Positions 6,358 to 13,033 are shown, counted from the stretch's first letter. The stretch: 14,160 nt of DNA from CAIWXH01 sp964555675 (GCA_964555675.1 CAZKTU010000177.1:1-14160), one strand, 5' to 3'. A program made the numbers and translations. The notes: generated by a model from the sequence alone, not told the origin.

Positions 6358-7419
6358 ATGCACCCGTTTGTTCCCACCACCTTCAAGCACTCCTTCGCTT
6401 CTCATATGGTCTTGCTCGAAAAGATGCGCGGGCTGCAAACCCTTGAGGCCCCGCCCAGGGTCGGCGATCTGGTGGCCGCGCAAGTCGTGGTCCTCGGCAG
6501 GCATACCTCCCTTGAGCTGCGCAACGGCATGAGCTCGCACATCTTCCCCGGCGACCGCATCACCGCCGTGTTCGGCAACTGCTACGCCGCCGACCAGTTC
6601 GAGGGCTACCTCCCCCTCGGCCCGGTGCGCGAGTGCGACCTGCTCTCTGCCGGGGGAGTCTGTGGCGAGGTGGTCTCGAGCCACGCCGCGATGGGCCCGC
6701 CCACCCTCCTGAAGCTGCTCGGAGCGGTGTGCGACGAGGAGGGTCGGCCGATCAACACCCGCGGCCACGGCCTGAGCGCTCGCCCGGCCATCCAGAATCA
6801 AGCCCAGATCATCCTGGTGGTCGGATCGTCGACCAGCTCGGGGAAGACGACCATGGCCGGCGCCCTGGTGCGGGCGCTGACCCTGGCCGGTCGGCGCGTG
6901 GCGGCCGCCAAAGTTACCGGCACGGCCGGCGGCACCGAGACCCGCTACTATGCCAGCTGCGGAGCGGCCCCGGTCCTCGACTTTAGCCACGCCGGCTTTC
7001 CCTCGACCTACATGCTCGAGACGCACGAGCTGCTAATGATCTACCAGAGCCTGGTCGCGCAGTTGCGGGCCGCCAACCCCGAGTACATTCTGGTCGAAAT
7101 CGCCGACGGGATCCTCCAGCGCGAGACGCGCATGCTGCTGGCGAGCGAGCTCATCCGCACCAGCGTCGACCACGTCTTCTTCACCGCCGGCGACAGCCTC
7201 TCGACGGACTACGGCGTCCGCGTCCTGCGAGAGGCCGGACTGCCCGTGCGGGCTACGGGCGGCATGATTACCCTCAGCCCGCTGATGAGCCGCGAAGCCG
7301 AGAGCGTGACCGGCCTGCACTGCCTGGGCAGCGACCAGATTATCTCAGGCGAGGCCCTCGCATTGCTCGGCAACATGCAGAGCCAGAACAGGCATTGGGA
7401 GCTCGAGCGGGTGGCCTAG
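6358..7419 (+). CDS. P-loop NTPase with BioD/DUF1611-like C-terminal fold, function unknown
   Basis: This 353-residue protein has two parts. Residues 30-140 look mostly beta, with G-D-L-V-A-A-Q-V-V-V, a G-D-R-I-T-A-V-F-G-N stretch, and an L-L-S-A-G-G-V-C-G-E segment; I cannot place this domain. From about 150 there is a nucleotide-binding domain with a Walker A loop G-S-S-T-S-S-G-K-T (156-164, Lys163), then A-A-A-K-V-T-G at 182-188 and an I-L-V-E-I-A-D-G segment at 244-251. The latter is placed like the V-E-G-A-G-G segment of dethiobiotin synthetase-type enzymes, or the equivalent in DUF1611 proteins. This suggests an ATP-dependent ligase or kinase of the SIMIBI class, but the substrate is not evident. 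There is no signal peptide. AAAGGAG at 6344-6350 supports the ATG at 6358. It closes the run, since a new promoter candidate follows at 7436. Confidence 0.6.
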   Translation: MHPFVPTTFKHSFASHMVLLEKMRGLQTLEAPPRVGDLVAAQVVVLGRHTSLELRNGMSSHIFPGDRITAVFGNCYAADQFEGYLPLGPVRECDLLSAGGVCGEVVSSHAAMGPPTLLKLLGAVCDEEGRPINTRGHGLSARPAIQNQAQIILVVGSSTSSGKTTMAGALVRALTLAGRRVAAAKVTGTAGGTETRYYASCGAAPVLDFSHAGFPSTYMLETHELLMIYQSLVAQLRAANPEYILVEIADGILQRETRMLLASELIRTSVDHVFFTAGDSLSTDYGVRVLREAGLPVRATGGMITLSPLMSREAESVTGLHCLGSDQIISGEALALLGNMQSQNRHWELERVA

Positions 7420-7435
7420 GGTCAGGGGCGAGCCG

Positions 7436-7444
7436 TGGTATACT
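7436..7444 (+). promoter_or_regulatory. Extended -10 promoter for the LutC operon
   Basis: TGG-TATACT is an extended -10 element with five of six bases of the TATAAT consensus, 32 bases before the ATG at 7476. No good -35 box is found at 16-18 bases. The element lies between the arms of a small inverted repeat (CGTGG 7434-7438, CCACG 7449-7453). The 12 bases 7435-7446 match 827-838 at 11 positions. Confidence 0.5.
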
Positions 7445-7475
7445 CCTCCCACGCCGCACCTAGCCGGAGCCGCCC

Positions 7476-8177
7476 ATGAGCCGCGAGCGCATCCTCTCGA
7501 CCCTGCGCACCAGCCTGGCCTCGAGCCGCCAATGGCTCGAGGATGAGGCCGCGAAGGCGCCCCACGCCCCGCCGCCCTTCGTGCTGCCCCCCGCCGACGA
7601 CCTGCCCGCCCAGTTCGCGGCCGAGCTAACCAAGCTCGAGGGCCGGGCCTACGCCGTGGCCGACGCCGAGGAGGCCCTCGAGACGATCGCAGGCTTGCTC
7701 GACGAGCGCAGCGCCCGCCAGGCCCTCGCCTGGGACCTGGGGCAGATCGGCCTGCCCGGCCTCGACGCGCTGCTCGCCCAGCGGGGCGTGGCCCTGCTCG
7801 ACAGCGACGTGCGCGGCGCGGGGCGCAAGGGTCAGCTCCAGACCCTCGAGCCGGCGCCGGTCTGTCTCTCGGGGGTGGCCTGCGCGATCGCCGAGAGCGG
7901 CACGCTGGTGCTGCGCCACGGGCCGGGCCGCCCGCGCCTGGCCTCGCTGCTCGCGCCCGCCCATATCGCGGTGGTGCGCGCCGACCAGCTCGTGCGCGGC
8001 CTCGGCGAAGCCCTGGCGCGCCTGCGGGCCGAGCATGGCGCCGCGCTGTTCGAGGAGACCAGCAACCTGACCCTGATCAGCGGCCCCTCGCGCACCGCCG
8101 ACATCGAGATGACCCTCTCGCTCGGCATCCACGGGCCGCCCGAGCTGCACGTGGTGCTGGTCGGCGCGCCGCGGTGA
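7476..8177 (+). CDS. lutC: LutC / YkgG-family LUD-domain protein
   Basis: A 233-residue cytosolic protein of the LUD (lactate utilisation) domain family. The diagnostic C-terminal half is present: G-V-A-C-A-I-A-E-S-G-T at 133-143, a G-P-G-R-P-R-L-A-S-L segment with A-H-I-A-V-V after it (about 148-168), and S-N-L-T-L-I-S-G-P-S-R-T-A-D-I-E near 197-212, followed by G-x-H-G-P-x-x-L-H-V-V-L at the end. LutC is a subunit of the LutABC system that oxidises L-lactate to pyruvate in Bacillus and related systems; LutA and LutB carry the FeS clusters. Neither is within this window, so this is an orphan copy here. The ATG at 7476 follows GGAG at 7466-7469. Its stop overlaps the GTG of the next gene (GTGA), so the two are translationally coupled. 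Confidence 0.85.
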   Translation: MSRERILSTLRTSLASSRQWLEDEAAKAPHAPPPFVLPPADDLPAQFAAELTKLEGRAYAVADAEEALETIAGLLDERSARQALAWDLGQIGLPGLDALLAQRGVALLDSDVRGAGRKGQLQTLEPAPVCLSGVACAIAESGTLVLRHGPGRPRLASLLAPAHIAVVRADQLVRGLGEALARLRAEHGAALFEETSNLTLISGPSRTADIEMTLSLGIHGPPELHVVLVGAPR

Positions 8178-8992
8178 TCACCCGCGCCTCAAAGACCGTG
8201 CTGCGCCATCGCGCGGCCCTGCGCCGGGTCGTCCCGCTGCGCGGACGGCTGCTGGTGCGCCTGCCCGAGTTCAAGCTCTATGTGCGGCTCGACGATTGGG
8301 TGATCGGGGCGCGCATCGCCGTGCGCCGCGCCTACGAGCCGCACGTGGCCCGCGTCTTCCGCGAGCTGCTGCGGCCGGGCATGCGCGTGCTCGATCTGGG
8401 CGCCAATATCGGCTACTACACCATGCTGGCCGCCGCGCGGGTCGGCCCCGCGGGCAGCGTGATCGCCTTCGAGCCCGGCCCGGCCAACGGGGCCCTGCTC
8501 GCCGCCAGTGTGGCCGCCAACGGCTTCGGCAATGTGGCCCTCTTTTCCTGTGCCGTGGCCGACTCAGCCGGAGTGGTCGGGCTGCGGCTCGACGACAGCA
8601 ACGGCCAGATCGACGCGGCGGGCGCGCCGGGCGCCACCCTGGTGCAGGCCGTCAGTCTCGACCAGTTGCTCGGCCCCGCCCACCCAGTGGACCTGATCAA
8701 GCTCGATATCGAGGGCGCCGAGGGCCTGGCCCTGGCCGGGATGCGGGGCCTGCTACGGGCCGCGCGGCCCATCATCGTCACCGAGTTCAGTCCGCCCGCC
8801 CTGCGCCAGGTCTCGCAGATCGAGCCGGCGGACTACCTGGCCCGCCTGCGCGAACTTGGCTATGACCTGTATGTGATCGACCAGCGGCTGGGGGTCAGCC
8901 GGCGCCCCGAGGGCGACGCGGAGGTGATGGCACACCTGGCGCATACGGCCTCAGAGCACCTCGACCTCCTGGCCCTCCCACGCGAGGAATGA
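8174..8992 (+). CDS. FkbM-family SAM-dependent methyltransferase
   Basis: The protein has 272 residues. Residues 60-200 form a Rossmann-type methyltransferase core. The SAM-binding motif I is V-L-D-L-G-A-N-I-G at 72-80, followed by I-A-F-E-P-G-P near 97-103 with the motif II acidic residue. D-L-I-K-L-D-I-E-G-A-E at 173-183 is the characteristic FkbM-family signature. The N-terminal 60 residues, which hold R-L-P-E-F-K-L-Y-V-R-L-D-D, are also typical. FkbM enzymes usually O-methylate sugars or polyketides; the acceptor here is unknown. It starts with GTG at 8174, inside the TGA of lutC, and its own TGA overlaps the ATG of the dehydrogenase gene. It is thus the middle gene of a coupled trio, even though its activity has no obvious link to its neighbours. 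Confidence 0.85.
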   Translation: MITRASKTVLRHRAALRRVVPLRGRLLVRLPEFKLYVRLDDWVIGARIAVRRAYEPHVARVFRELLRPGMRVLDLGANIGYYTMLAAARVGPAGSVIAFEPGPANGALLAASVAANGFGNVALFSCAVADSAGVVGLRLDDSNGQIDAAGAPGATLVQAVSLDQLLGPAHPVDLIKLDIEGAEGLALAGMRGLLRAARPIIVTEFSPPALRQVSQIEPADYLARLRELGYDLYVIDQRLGVSRRPEGDAEVMAHLAHTASEHLDLLALPREE

Positions 8993-9966
8993 TGAGCCAG
9001 CCACGTGTCTACCTGAGCCGTCGCCTGCCCGAAGCCGCGATGACCATTGTCCGGTCCGCCTGCCATGTCGAGCTGTGGGACGAGGCCGAGCGCCCCGTCC
9101 CGCGCGAAGAGCTGCTGCGCGGCGTGAGCGCAGCCGACGGGCTGCTCAGCCTGGTCACCGACCGGGTCGACGCCGAGCTGCTGGCGGCGGCGCCGCAGCT
9201 GCGCGTGGTCGCCAACATGGCCGTCGGTTACGACAATATCGACGTGCCCGCCTGCACCGCCCGCGGCGTCCTGGTGACCAATACGCCGGGCGTGCTCACC
9301 GAGACCACGGCCGACCTGGCCTGGGCCCTGATGCTCGCGGCGGCGCGCCGCATCGTCGAGGGCCAGAAGCTGATCGAGGCGGGCGGCTGGGGACCCTGGC
9401 ACCCCATGCAGATGGTCGGCGTCGACCTCTACGGCGCGAGCCTGGGCGTGGTCGGGGCGGGCCGCATCGGCGGCGCGGTGCTGCGCCGGGGCGCCGGCTT
9501 CGGCATGAGCCTGCGCTACCACAACCGGCGGCCCAGCCCCGAGCTCGAGGCGGCCACGGGCGCGGTGTACTTGCCCCTCGACGAGCTCTTGCGCACCAGC
9601 GACTTCGTGGTGGTCACGGTGCCCCTGAGCGCCGAGACGCGGGGCATGTTCGGCGCGGCCGAGTTCGCCGCGATGAAGGACAGCGCGGTGTTCGTGAATA
9701 TCGCGCGCGGCGCGGTGGTGCGCGAGGCCGAGCTGGTCGAGGCCCTGCGCGCCGGGCGGCCCTGGGCGGCGGGCATCGACGTGTTCGAGCGCGAGCCGAT
9801 CGGCGCCGACCACCCGCTGCTGGCCCTGCCCAACTGCGTGGCCGTGCCCCACGTCGGCAGCGCCACCGTCGCCACCCGCACGCGTATGGCGGCCCTCGCC
9901 GCCACCAATCTCGTCGCCGCCCTCACGGGCGCGCCGGTGCCCTCCCCGGTCAATACGATCGGGTAG
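8989..9966 (+). CDS. D-2-hydroxyacid dehydrogenase, glyoxylate/hydroxypyruvate reductase type
   Basis: A 325-residue NAD(P)-dependent enzyme of the D-isomer-specific 2-hydroxyacid dehydrogenase family. The N-terminal substrate-binding part has the N-M-A-V-G-Y-D-N-I-D stretch typical of glyoxylate reductases, and T-E-T-T-A-D-L-A-W-A-L just before the cofactor domain. The dinucleotide-binding motif is G-V-V-G-A-G-R-I-G at 153-161. The catalytic set is intact: Arg240 (N-I-A-R-G), Glu269 (F-E-R-E-P) and His288 (V-P-H-V-G-S-A-T). The family reduces glyoxylate, hydroxypyruvate or related 2-oxoacids; the exact substrate cannot be read from sequence. It starts at tandem ATGs: 8989 overlaps the upstream stop, but 8992 is better spaced from GAGGA at 8984-8988. 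With lutC in the same operon, a role in 2-hydroxyacid turnover is plausible. Confidence 0.92.
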   Translation: MMSQPRVYLSRRLPEAAMTIVRSACHVELWDEAERPVPREELLRGVSAADGLLSLVTDRVDAELLAAAPQLRVVANMAVGYDNIDVPACTARGVLVTNTPGVLTETTADLAWALMLAAARRIVEGQKLIEAGGWGPWHPMQMVGVDLYGASLGVVGAGRIGGAVLRRGAGFGMSLRYHNRRPSPELEAATGAVYLPLDELLRTSDFVVVTVPLSAETRGMFGAAEFAAMKDSAVFVNIARGAVVREAELVEALRAGRPWAAGIDVFEREPIGADHPLLALPNCVAVPHVGSATVATRTRMAALAATNLVAALTGAPVPSPVNTIG

Positions 9967-9985
9967 CACTGGTACCGCACAGAGG

Positions 9986-10028
9986 AGCCCGCCCTCGCCG
10001 TAGCACCCCTACTGGCGCCGGGCGGGCT
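9986..10028. terminator. Bidirectional hairpin between convergent genes
   Basis: AGCCCGCCC at 9986-9994 pairs perfectly with GGGCGGGCT at 10020-10028. Inside, CGCC 9996-9999 pairs with GGCG 10014-10017, and GTAG 10000-10003 with CTAC 10009-10012, leaving a 5-base loop. This gives 17 base pairs with tiny bulges. It lies 19 bases after the dehydrogenase stop and covers the 3' end of the minus-strand gene, whose TAG is at 10009-10011. No U tract follows on either strand, so the mechanism may be Rho-dependent or purely structural. Confidence 0.55.
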
Positions 10029-10239
10029 GCGCGGGCTTGCGCTGGCCGTGGGGCAGCGGGTCGACCAGGCGACCGAGCCACATGGCGACGAGCATGCTGT
10101 GGACGAGGCTTGGTTCGCCGATGGGGTGGAGCGGGCGGGGCGCGGCGCAGTAGCGCGTGTAGAGCGGTGCGTCGCCGTGCGCCTCCTCAGTGTCGGGGGC
10201 AGTGGCCGCGCTGGGGGGGCGCTCATCGAGGATCGTCAT
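10009..10239 (-). CDS. Small hypothetical protein on the minus strand
   Basis: This 76-residue protein is of a family I do not recognise. The N-terminal third is acidic and Pro/Ala-rich (D-E-R-P-P-S near 5-10, T-E-E-A at 17-20). A middle stretch has Y-T-R-Y-C and P-L-H-P-I-G-E-P (about 27-43). Residues 44-60 form a possible short amphipathic helix (S-L-V-H-S-M-L-V-A-M-W-L-G-R-L), and the C-terminus is Gln/Arg/Pro-rich and probably disordered. There is one Cys (31). Support for a real gene comes from an almost ideal ribosome binding site AAAGGAGGAG read on the minus strand (10253 to 10244) before the ATG at 10239; a GTG at 10242 is too close to it. It is convergent with the dehydrogenase gene and divergent from the M1 peptidase gene, so it occupies what would otherwise be a 400-base gap. 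Confidence 0.6.
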   Translation of the reverse strand: MTILDERPPSAATAPDTEEAHGDAPLYTRYCAAPRPLHPIGEPSLVHSMLVAMWLGRLVDPLPHGQRKPAQPARRQ

Positions 10240-10243
10240 CACC

Positions 10244-10253
10244 CTCCTCCTTT
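10244..10253 (-). promoter_or_regulatory. Strong Shine-Dalgarno site of the minus-strand small gene
   Basis: Read on the minus strand the bases are AAAGGAGGAG, nearly the full anti-16S complement, 4-5 bases before the ATG at 10239. It is one of the strongest ribosome binding sites in the window and is the main evidence that the small gene is translated. Confidence 0.6.
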
Positions 10254-10293
10254 CGCCGTTCGGACGGTTCCACTGGAGGCCCTGTCCGCGCTA

Positions 10294-10302
10294 TGGTAGA
10301 GT
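10294..10302 (+). promoter_or_regulatory. Extended -10 promoter candidate for the M1 peptidase gene
   Basis: TGG-TAGAGT resembles the extended -10 elements at 828 and 7436. TGGAGG at 10274-10279 lies 17 bases upstream as a poor -35 candidate. Transcription would start near 10309, giving a leader of about 65 bases before the ATG at 10375. Confidence 0.35.
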
Positions 10303-10309
10303 GTGTTGG

Positions 10310-10324
10310 GCTGACATGGTCAGC
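10310..10324. promoter_or_regulatory. Dyad GCTGAC-atg-GTCAGC, possible operator at the start site
   Basis: A perfect 6-bp inverted repeat with a 3-base centre lies immediately after the -10 candidate at 10297-10302, spanning the expected start of transcription. A repressor site or a 5'-end mRNA hairpin are both possible. No known operator family is recognised. Confidence 0.3.
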
Positions 10325-10374
10325 ATACCACCGCTCAGGGCGTTTTGCCACCAGCATCCGCAGATCTTCTAGTT

Positions 10375-11913
10375 ATGTACACTAACCCCAGCCTCCTGCT
10401 CCGCCGCGCCGGCGTCGTCATAGCCCTGGCCCTGGCCCTCGCCAGCGCCGTTCCGACGGCCCTGGCCCAGCGCCAGAGCCCTACGGCCACCCCCACGCCC
10501 GCGCTCACCGACCCGTTCGTCGCCGCCCAGGCGGCGGCCATGGTCCCCGGCGCCGTGGGCGACCTGGCCAGAGCCGCGCTGTGGGATCGCTACACCATCA
10601 CCGCCCAGCTCAGCCCGGACGAGCGGCGGGTGCGCGGCAGCGTGAGCGTCGTCCTGACCAATCGCTCGAGCGTGCCGTACGAGCGGATCTACTTCCGCCT
10701 CTACCCCAACCACCCCGACTTCGGCGGGCGCCTCGACGTGACCGGGGCGAGCATCGACGGGCGGGCCGTGGCCTCGGGCACCGAGCGGGGGGACACCCTG
10801 ATCTGGCTCTCTCCGCCCCGCGCCATCCCGCCGGGCGGCAGCGCCCGCGCCGAGCTGAGCTTCACGGCCCGCACGCCGCGCGACAACAGCGACGACACCT
10901 TCGGGGCCTTCAACCAGGAGGCCGGGCTCTGGTCGCTGGCCAACTTCTACCCCGTCCTGGCGCGCCACTCGGCCGAGGGCGGCTGGGACCGGCGGCAGGT
11001 CGAGAGCCGGGGCGACTTCACGGTGACCGACACCGCCCTCTACGACGTCACCATTGACACCCCGGCGGGCTGGACCCTGGTGAGCACGGGGGCGCGAGTC
11101 AGCGCCGGCCCCGCGGCCCAGGGCCTGCGGCGCGAGCGCTTCGTCAGCGGCCCCCAGCGCGAGTTCTACCTAGGCGCGACTAATGGCCTCGGGCAGGCCA
11201 GCGCCGTCGTCGACGGGACGCGGGTCGTCAGCCACTACCAGGCCGACGACGCCGAGGCGGGGCGGCGCGCCCTCAGGGTGGCCGAGCAGGCCCTACGGAG
11301 CTACAACGCCCGCTTCGGGCCGTATCCCCTGGCCGAGCTCGAGGTAGTGCAGGGGGCGATGACCAACTTCCTCGGCATGGAGTACCCCGGCGTGGTCCTG
11401 ATCGAGCAAGAGCTGTACGAGAATAATGGCCGCGGCCTCGAGACCACGGTGGTCCACGAGGTCGCGCACCAGTGGTGGTACAGCCTGGTCGGCAACGACG
11501 CCCAGGGCGAGCCCTGGCTCGACGAGGGCCTGACCAGCTACTCGCAGGTGCTCTACTACGAAAGCATCGGCGCCCCCGAGCAGGCGACGGCCGAGCTGAA
11601 CGCCTTCCGCAATATGTTCGGCGAGAGCCGCCGGCGCGGGCGCGACGCGCCCCTGGGGACGCCGCCAACGGCGCTGCGGGGCATCTACGTCCCGGTGATC
11701 TACGCCAAGGGCGCGCTCTTCTTCCACGCCCTGCGGGCCCAGATCGGCGAGGCGGCTTTCGAGCGCTTCCTGAAGAGCTACTACGCCGAGGGGCGCTACA
11801 AGACCATCGCCGGGCCCGACCTGCTCAGGGTCGCCGAGGGCGCCTGCGGCTGCGAGCTCGACAAGCTCTACGCCGACTGGGTGCTCACGGCCGCCCCCGT
11901 CCCGCTGCCCTGA
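10375..11913 (+). CDS. Secreted M1-family zinc metallopeptidase
   Basis: This 512-residue protein has an N-terminal signal peptide (about 1-31, basic start then an Ala/Leu-rich core ending in A-L-A) and a short Thr/Pro-rich stretch. Residues 55-270 form the beta-rich N-terminal domain of M1 peptidases. The catalytic domain carries G-M-E-Y-P-G at 334-339, whose Glu336 corresponds to the GxMEN substrate-binding Glu, and the zinc site H-E-V-A-H at 361-365 followed after 18 residues by Glu384 in L-D-E-G. An I-Y-A-K-G-A segment further on matches the usual position of the catalytic Tyr region. It should be an active aminopeptidase-like enzyme acting outside the cytoplasm. The helical C-terminal domain of large M1 enzymes is absent, as in the shorter bacterial forms. 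I choose the ATG at 10375 because the signal peptide starts there, although no clear Shine-Dalgarno precedes it; a TTG at 10345 would bury the signal. Confidence 0.9.
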   Translation: MYTNPSLLLRRAGVVIALALALASAVPTALAQRQSPTATPTPALTDPFVAAQAAAMVPGAVGDLARAALWDRYTITAQLSPDERRVRGSVSVVLTNRSSVPYERIYFRLYPNHPDFGGRLDVTGASIDGRAVASGTERGDTLIWLSPPRAIPPGGSARAELSFTARTPRDNSDDTFGAFNQEAGLWSLANFYPVLARHSAEGGWDRRQVESRGDFTVTDTALYDVTIDTPAGWTLVSTGARVSAGPAAQGLRRERFVSGPQREFYLGATNGLGQASAVVDGTRVVSHYQADDAEAGRRALRVAEQALRSYNARFGPYPLAELEVVQGAMTNFLGMEYPGVVLIEQELYENNGRGLETTVVHEVAHQWWYSLVGNDAQGEPWLDEGLTSYSQVLYYESIGAPEQATAELNAFRNMFGESRRRGRDAPLGTPPTALRGIYVPVIYAKGALFFHALRAQIGEAAFERFLKSYYAEGRYKTIAGPDLLRVAEGACGCELDKLYADWVLTAAPVPLP

Positions 11914-11952
11914 GCCTGGGGAGGGCCCTTGGCCGGCGGGGCAAATCTGCTG

Positions 11953-11958
11953 TATGAT
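11953..11958 (+). promoter_or_regulatory. -10 element TATGAT for the MBL-fold gene
   Basis: TATGAT matches TATAAT at five of six positions and lies 8-13 bases before the ATG at 11966, so transcription would start on or next to that ATG. There is no clear -35 box. The in-frame ATG at 11954 lies inside this hexamer. Confidence 0.4.
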
Positions 11959-11965
11959 TCAGGGT

Positions 11966-12892
11966 ATGCATACACCAGCCCACCCCAATGGCGTCCTCGT
12001 CCTCGACACCCACCACATGGGGCGCCCCCACGTGGTGGCAAGCTACGTGCTACCTGGCGCCGAGCCGGCCATCGTCGACCCGGGCCCCGCCGGCACCCTG
12101 CCCGCCGTCGAGGCGGGCCTGGCCCGGCACGGGATGCGCCTGGACGACATACGCCACATCGTGCTGACCCACATCCACCTCGACCACGCCGGGGCCACGG
12201 GGCTGATCCTCGAGCGCAACCCGGCGATCAGAGTCCATGTCCACGTCAAGGGCGCGCCGCACCTGGTCGACCCCTCGCGGCTGATCAGCAGCGCGGGCCA
12301 GCTCTGGGGCGATCGGCTCGAGACGCTCTGGGGCCGCACGGCGCCGGTGCCGCCGGGGGCGATCAGCACCCTCGAGGGGGGCGAGAGCCTGCACTTGGGT
12401 GGGCGCACCCTGCGGGCCTACGATGCGCCGGGCCACGCCAAGCACCACCTAGTCTGGCACGACGACGAGAGCGGCGGGGCCTTCGTGGGCGACAACCTGG
12501 GGGTGCGCCTGCCACAGGTGCGCTTCACCAGGCCGGCGACCCCGCCGCCCGACGTCGACCTCGAGGCGTGGGTGCGCACCCTCGACCTGATCGCCGGACT
12601 GGAGCCGAGGTGGCTGATGCTGACCCACTTCGGGGCCTATGACGACGTCGGCTTCCACATCGCCGACTTCCGCGAGCGCCTGCTGCGCTGGGGCGAGCTG
12701 GTGCGGGCGGGGCTGGCGAGCGGGGCGAGCGAGCAGGAGCAGATCGACGCCCTCGAGGCCGACGCCATGGTCGAGGCGGCCCGGCTGTCGGCGCCCCAGC
12801 AGGCCGCCATGTCGCAGCAGTCGGGCGACCTCTCGCTCAGCTGGCGCGGCCTGGCCCGCTACTGGCGCAAAAAGGGCGCGGAGCAAGCGTAG
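11966..12892 (+). CDS. Metallo-beta-lactamase-fold hydrolase
   Basis: A 308-residue cytosolic protein (312 if started at 11954) with the full metal-site signature of the MBL superfamily. This is H-I-H-L-D-H-A-G at 69-76 (His69, His71, Asp73, His74), His157 in P-G-H-A-K-H-H, Asp176 in V-G-D-N, and His221 in L-T-H-F-G. The second-shell residues fit a dinuclear hydrolase of the glyoxalase II / lactonase-like branch; the substrate is not evident. After residue 225 there is a helical, mostly charged C-terminal region rather than the usual end of the fold. The start at 11966 is chosen because a -10 element immediately precedes it and no spaced ribosome binding site exists, which would mean leaderless translation. 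The stop is at 12890-12892, one base before the scaffold gap. Confidence 0.88.
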   Translation: MHTPAHPNGVLVLDTHHMGRPHVVASYVLPGAEPAIVDPGPAGTLPAVEAGLARHGMRLDDIRHIVLTHIHLDHAGATGLILERNPAIRVHVHVKGAPHLVDPSRLISSAGQLWGDRLETLWGRTAPVPPGAISTLEGGESLHLGGRTLRAYDAPGHAKHHLVWHDDESGGAFVGDNLGVRLPQVRFTRPATPPPDVDLEAWVRTLDLIAGLEPRWLMLTHFGAYDDVGFHIADFRERLLRWGELVRAGLASGASEQEQIDALEADAMVEAARLSAPQQAAMSQQSGDLSLSWRGLARYWRKKGAEQA

Positions 12893-12893
12893 T

Positions 12894-12993
12894 NNNNNNN
12901 NNNNNNNNNNNNNNNNNNNNNNNNNNNNNNNNNNNNNNNNNNNNNNNNNNNNNNNNNNNNNNNNNNNNNNNNNNNNNNNNNNNNNNNNNNNNN
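12894..12993. other. Scaffold gap of exactly 100 N
   Basis: The run of undetermined bases is exactly 100 long, the conventional placeholder for a gap of unknown size. Sequence of any length may be missing here, so operon or neighbour relations between the MBL-fold gene and the sulfoquinovose synthase gene cannot be assumed. Confidence 0.97.
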
Positions 12994-12995
12994 AG

Positions 12996-13024
12996 TTGCG
13001 CCGTAGGACGTCACACCGTATCAT
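12996..13024 (+). promoter_or_regulatory. Promoter with -35 and -10 boxes for the sulfolipid gene
   Basis: TTGCGC (12996-13001) and TATCAT (13019-13024) are separated by exactly 17 bases. The -10 matches five of six consensus bases. This is the only promoter in the window with both boxes recognisable. Transcription would start near 13031, giving a leader of about 78 bases. Confidence 0.5.
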
Positions 13025-13033
13025 AGGCGGGCC

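Noticed and set aside
9075..10385. Arg-rich plus-strand frame of 436 codons
   Set aside because: It lies in another frame of the dehydrogenase gene and runs on through the terminator; the Arg/Ala/Gly-only composition is typical of frame-shifted GC-rich DNA.
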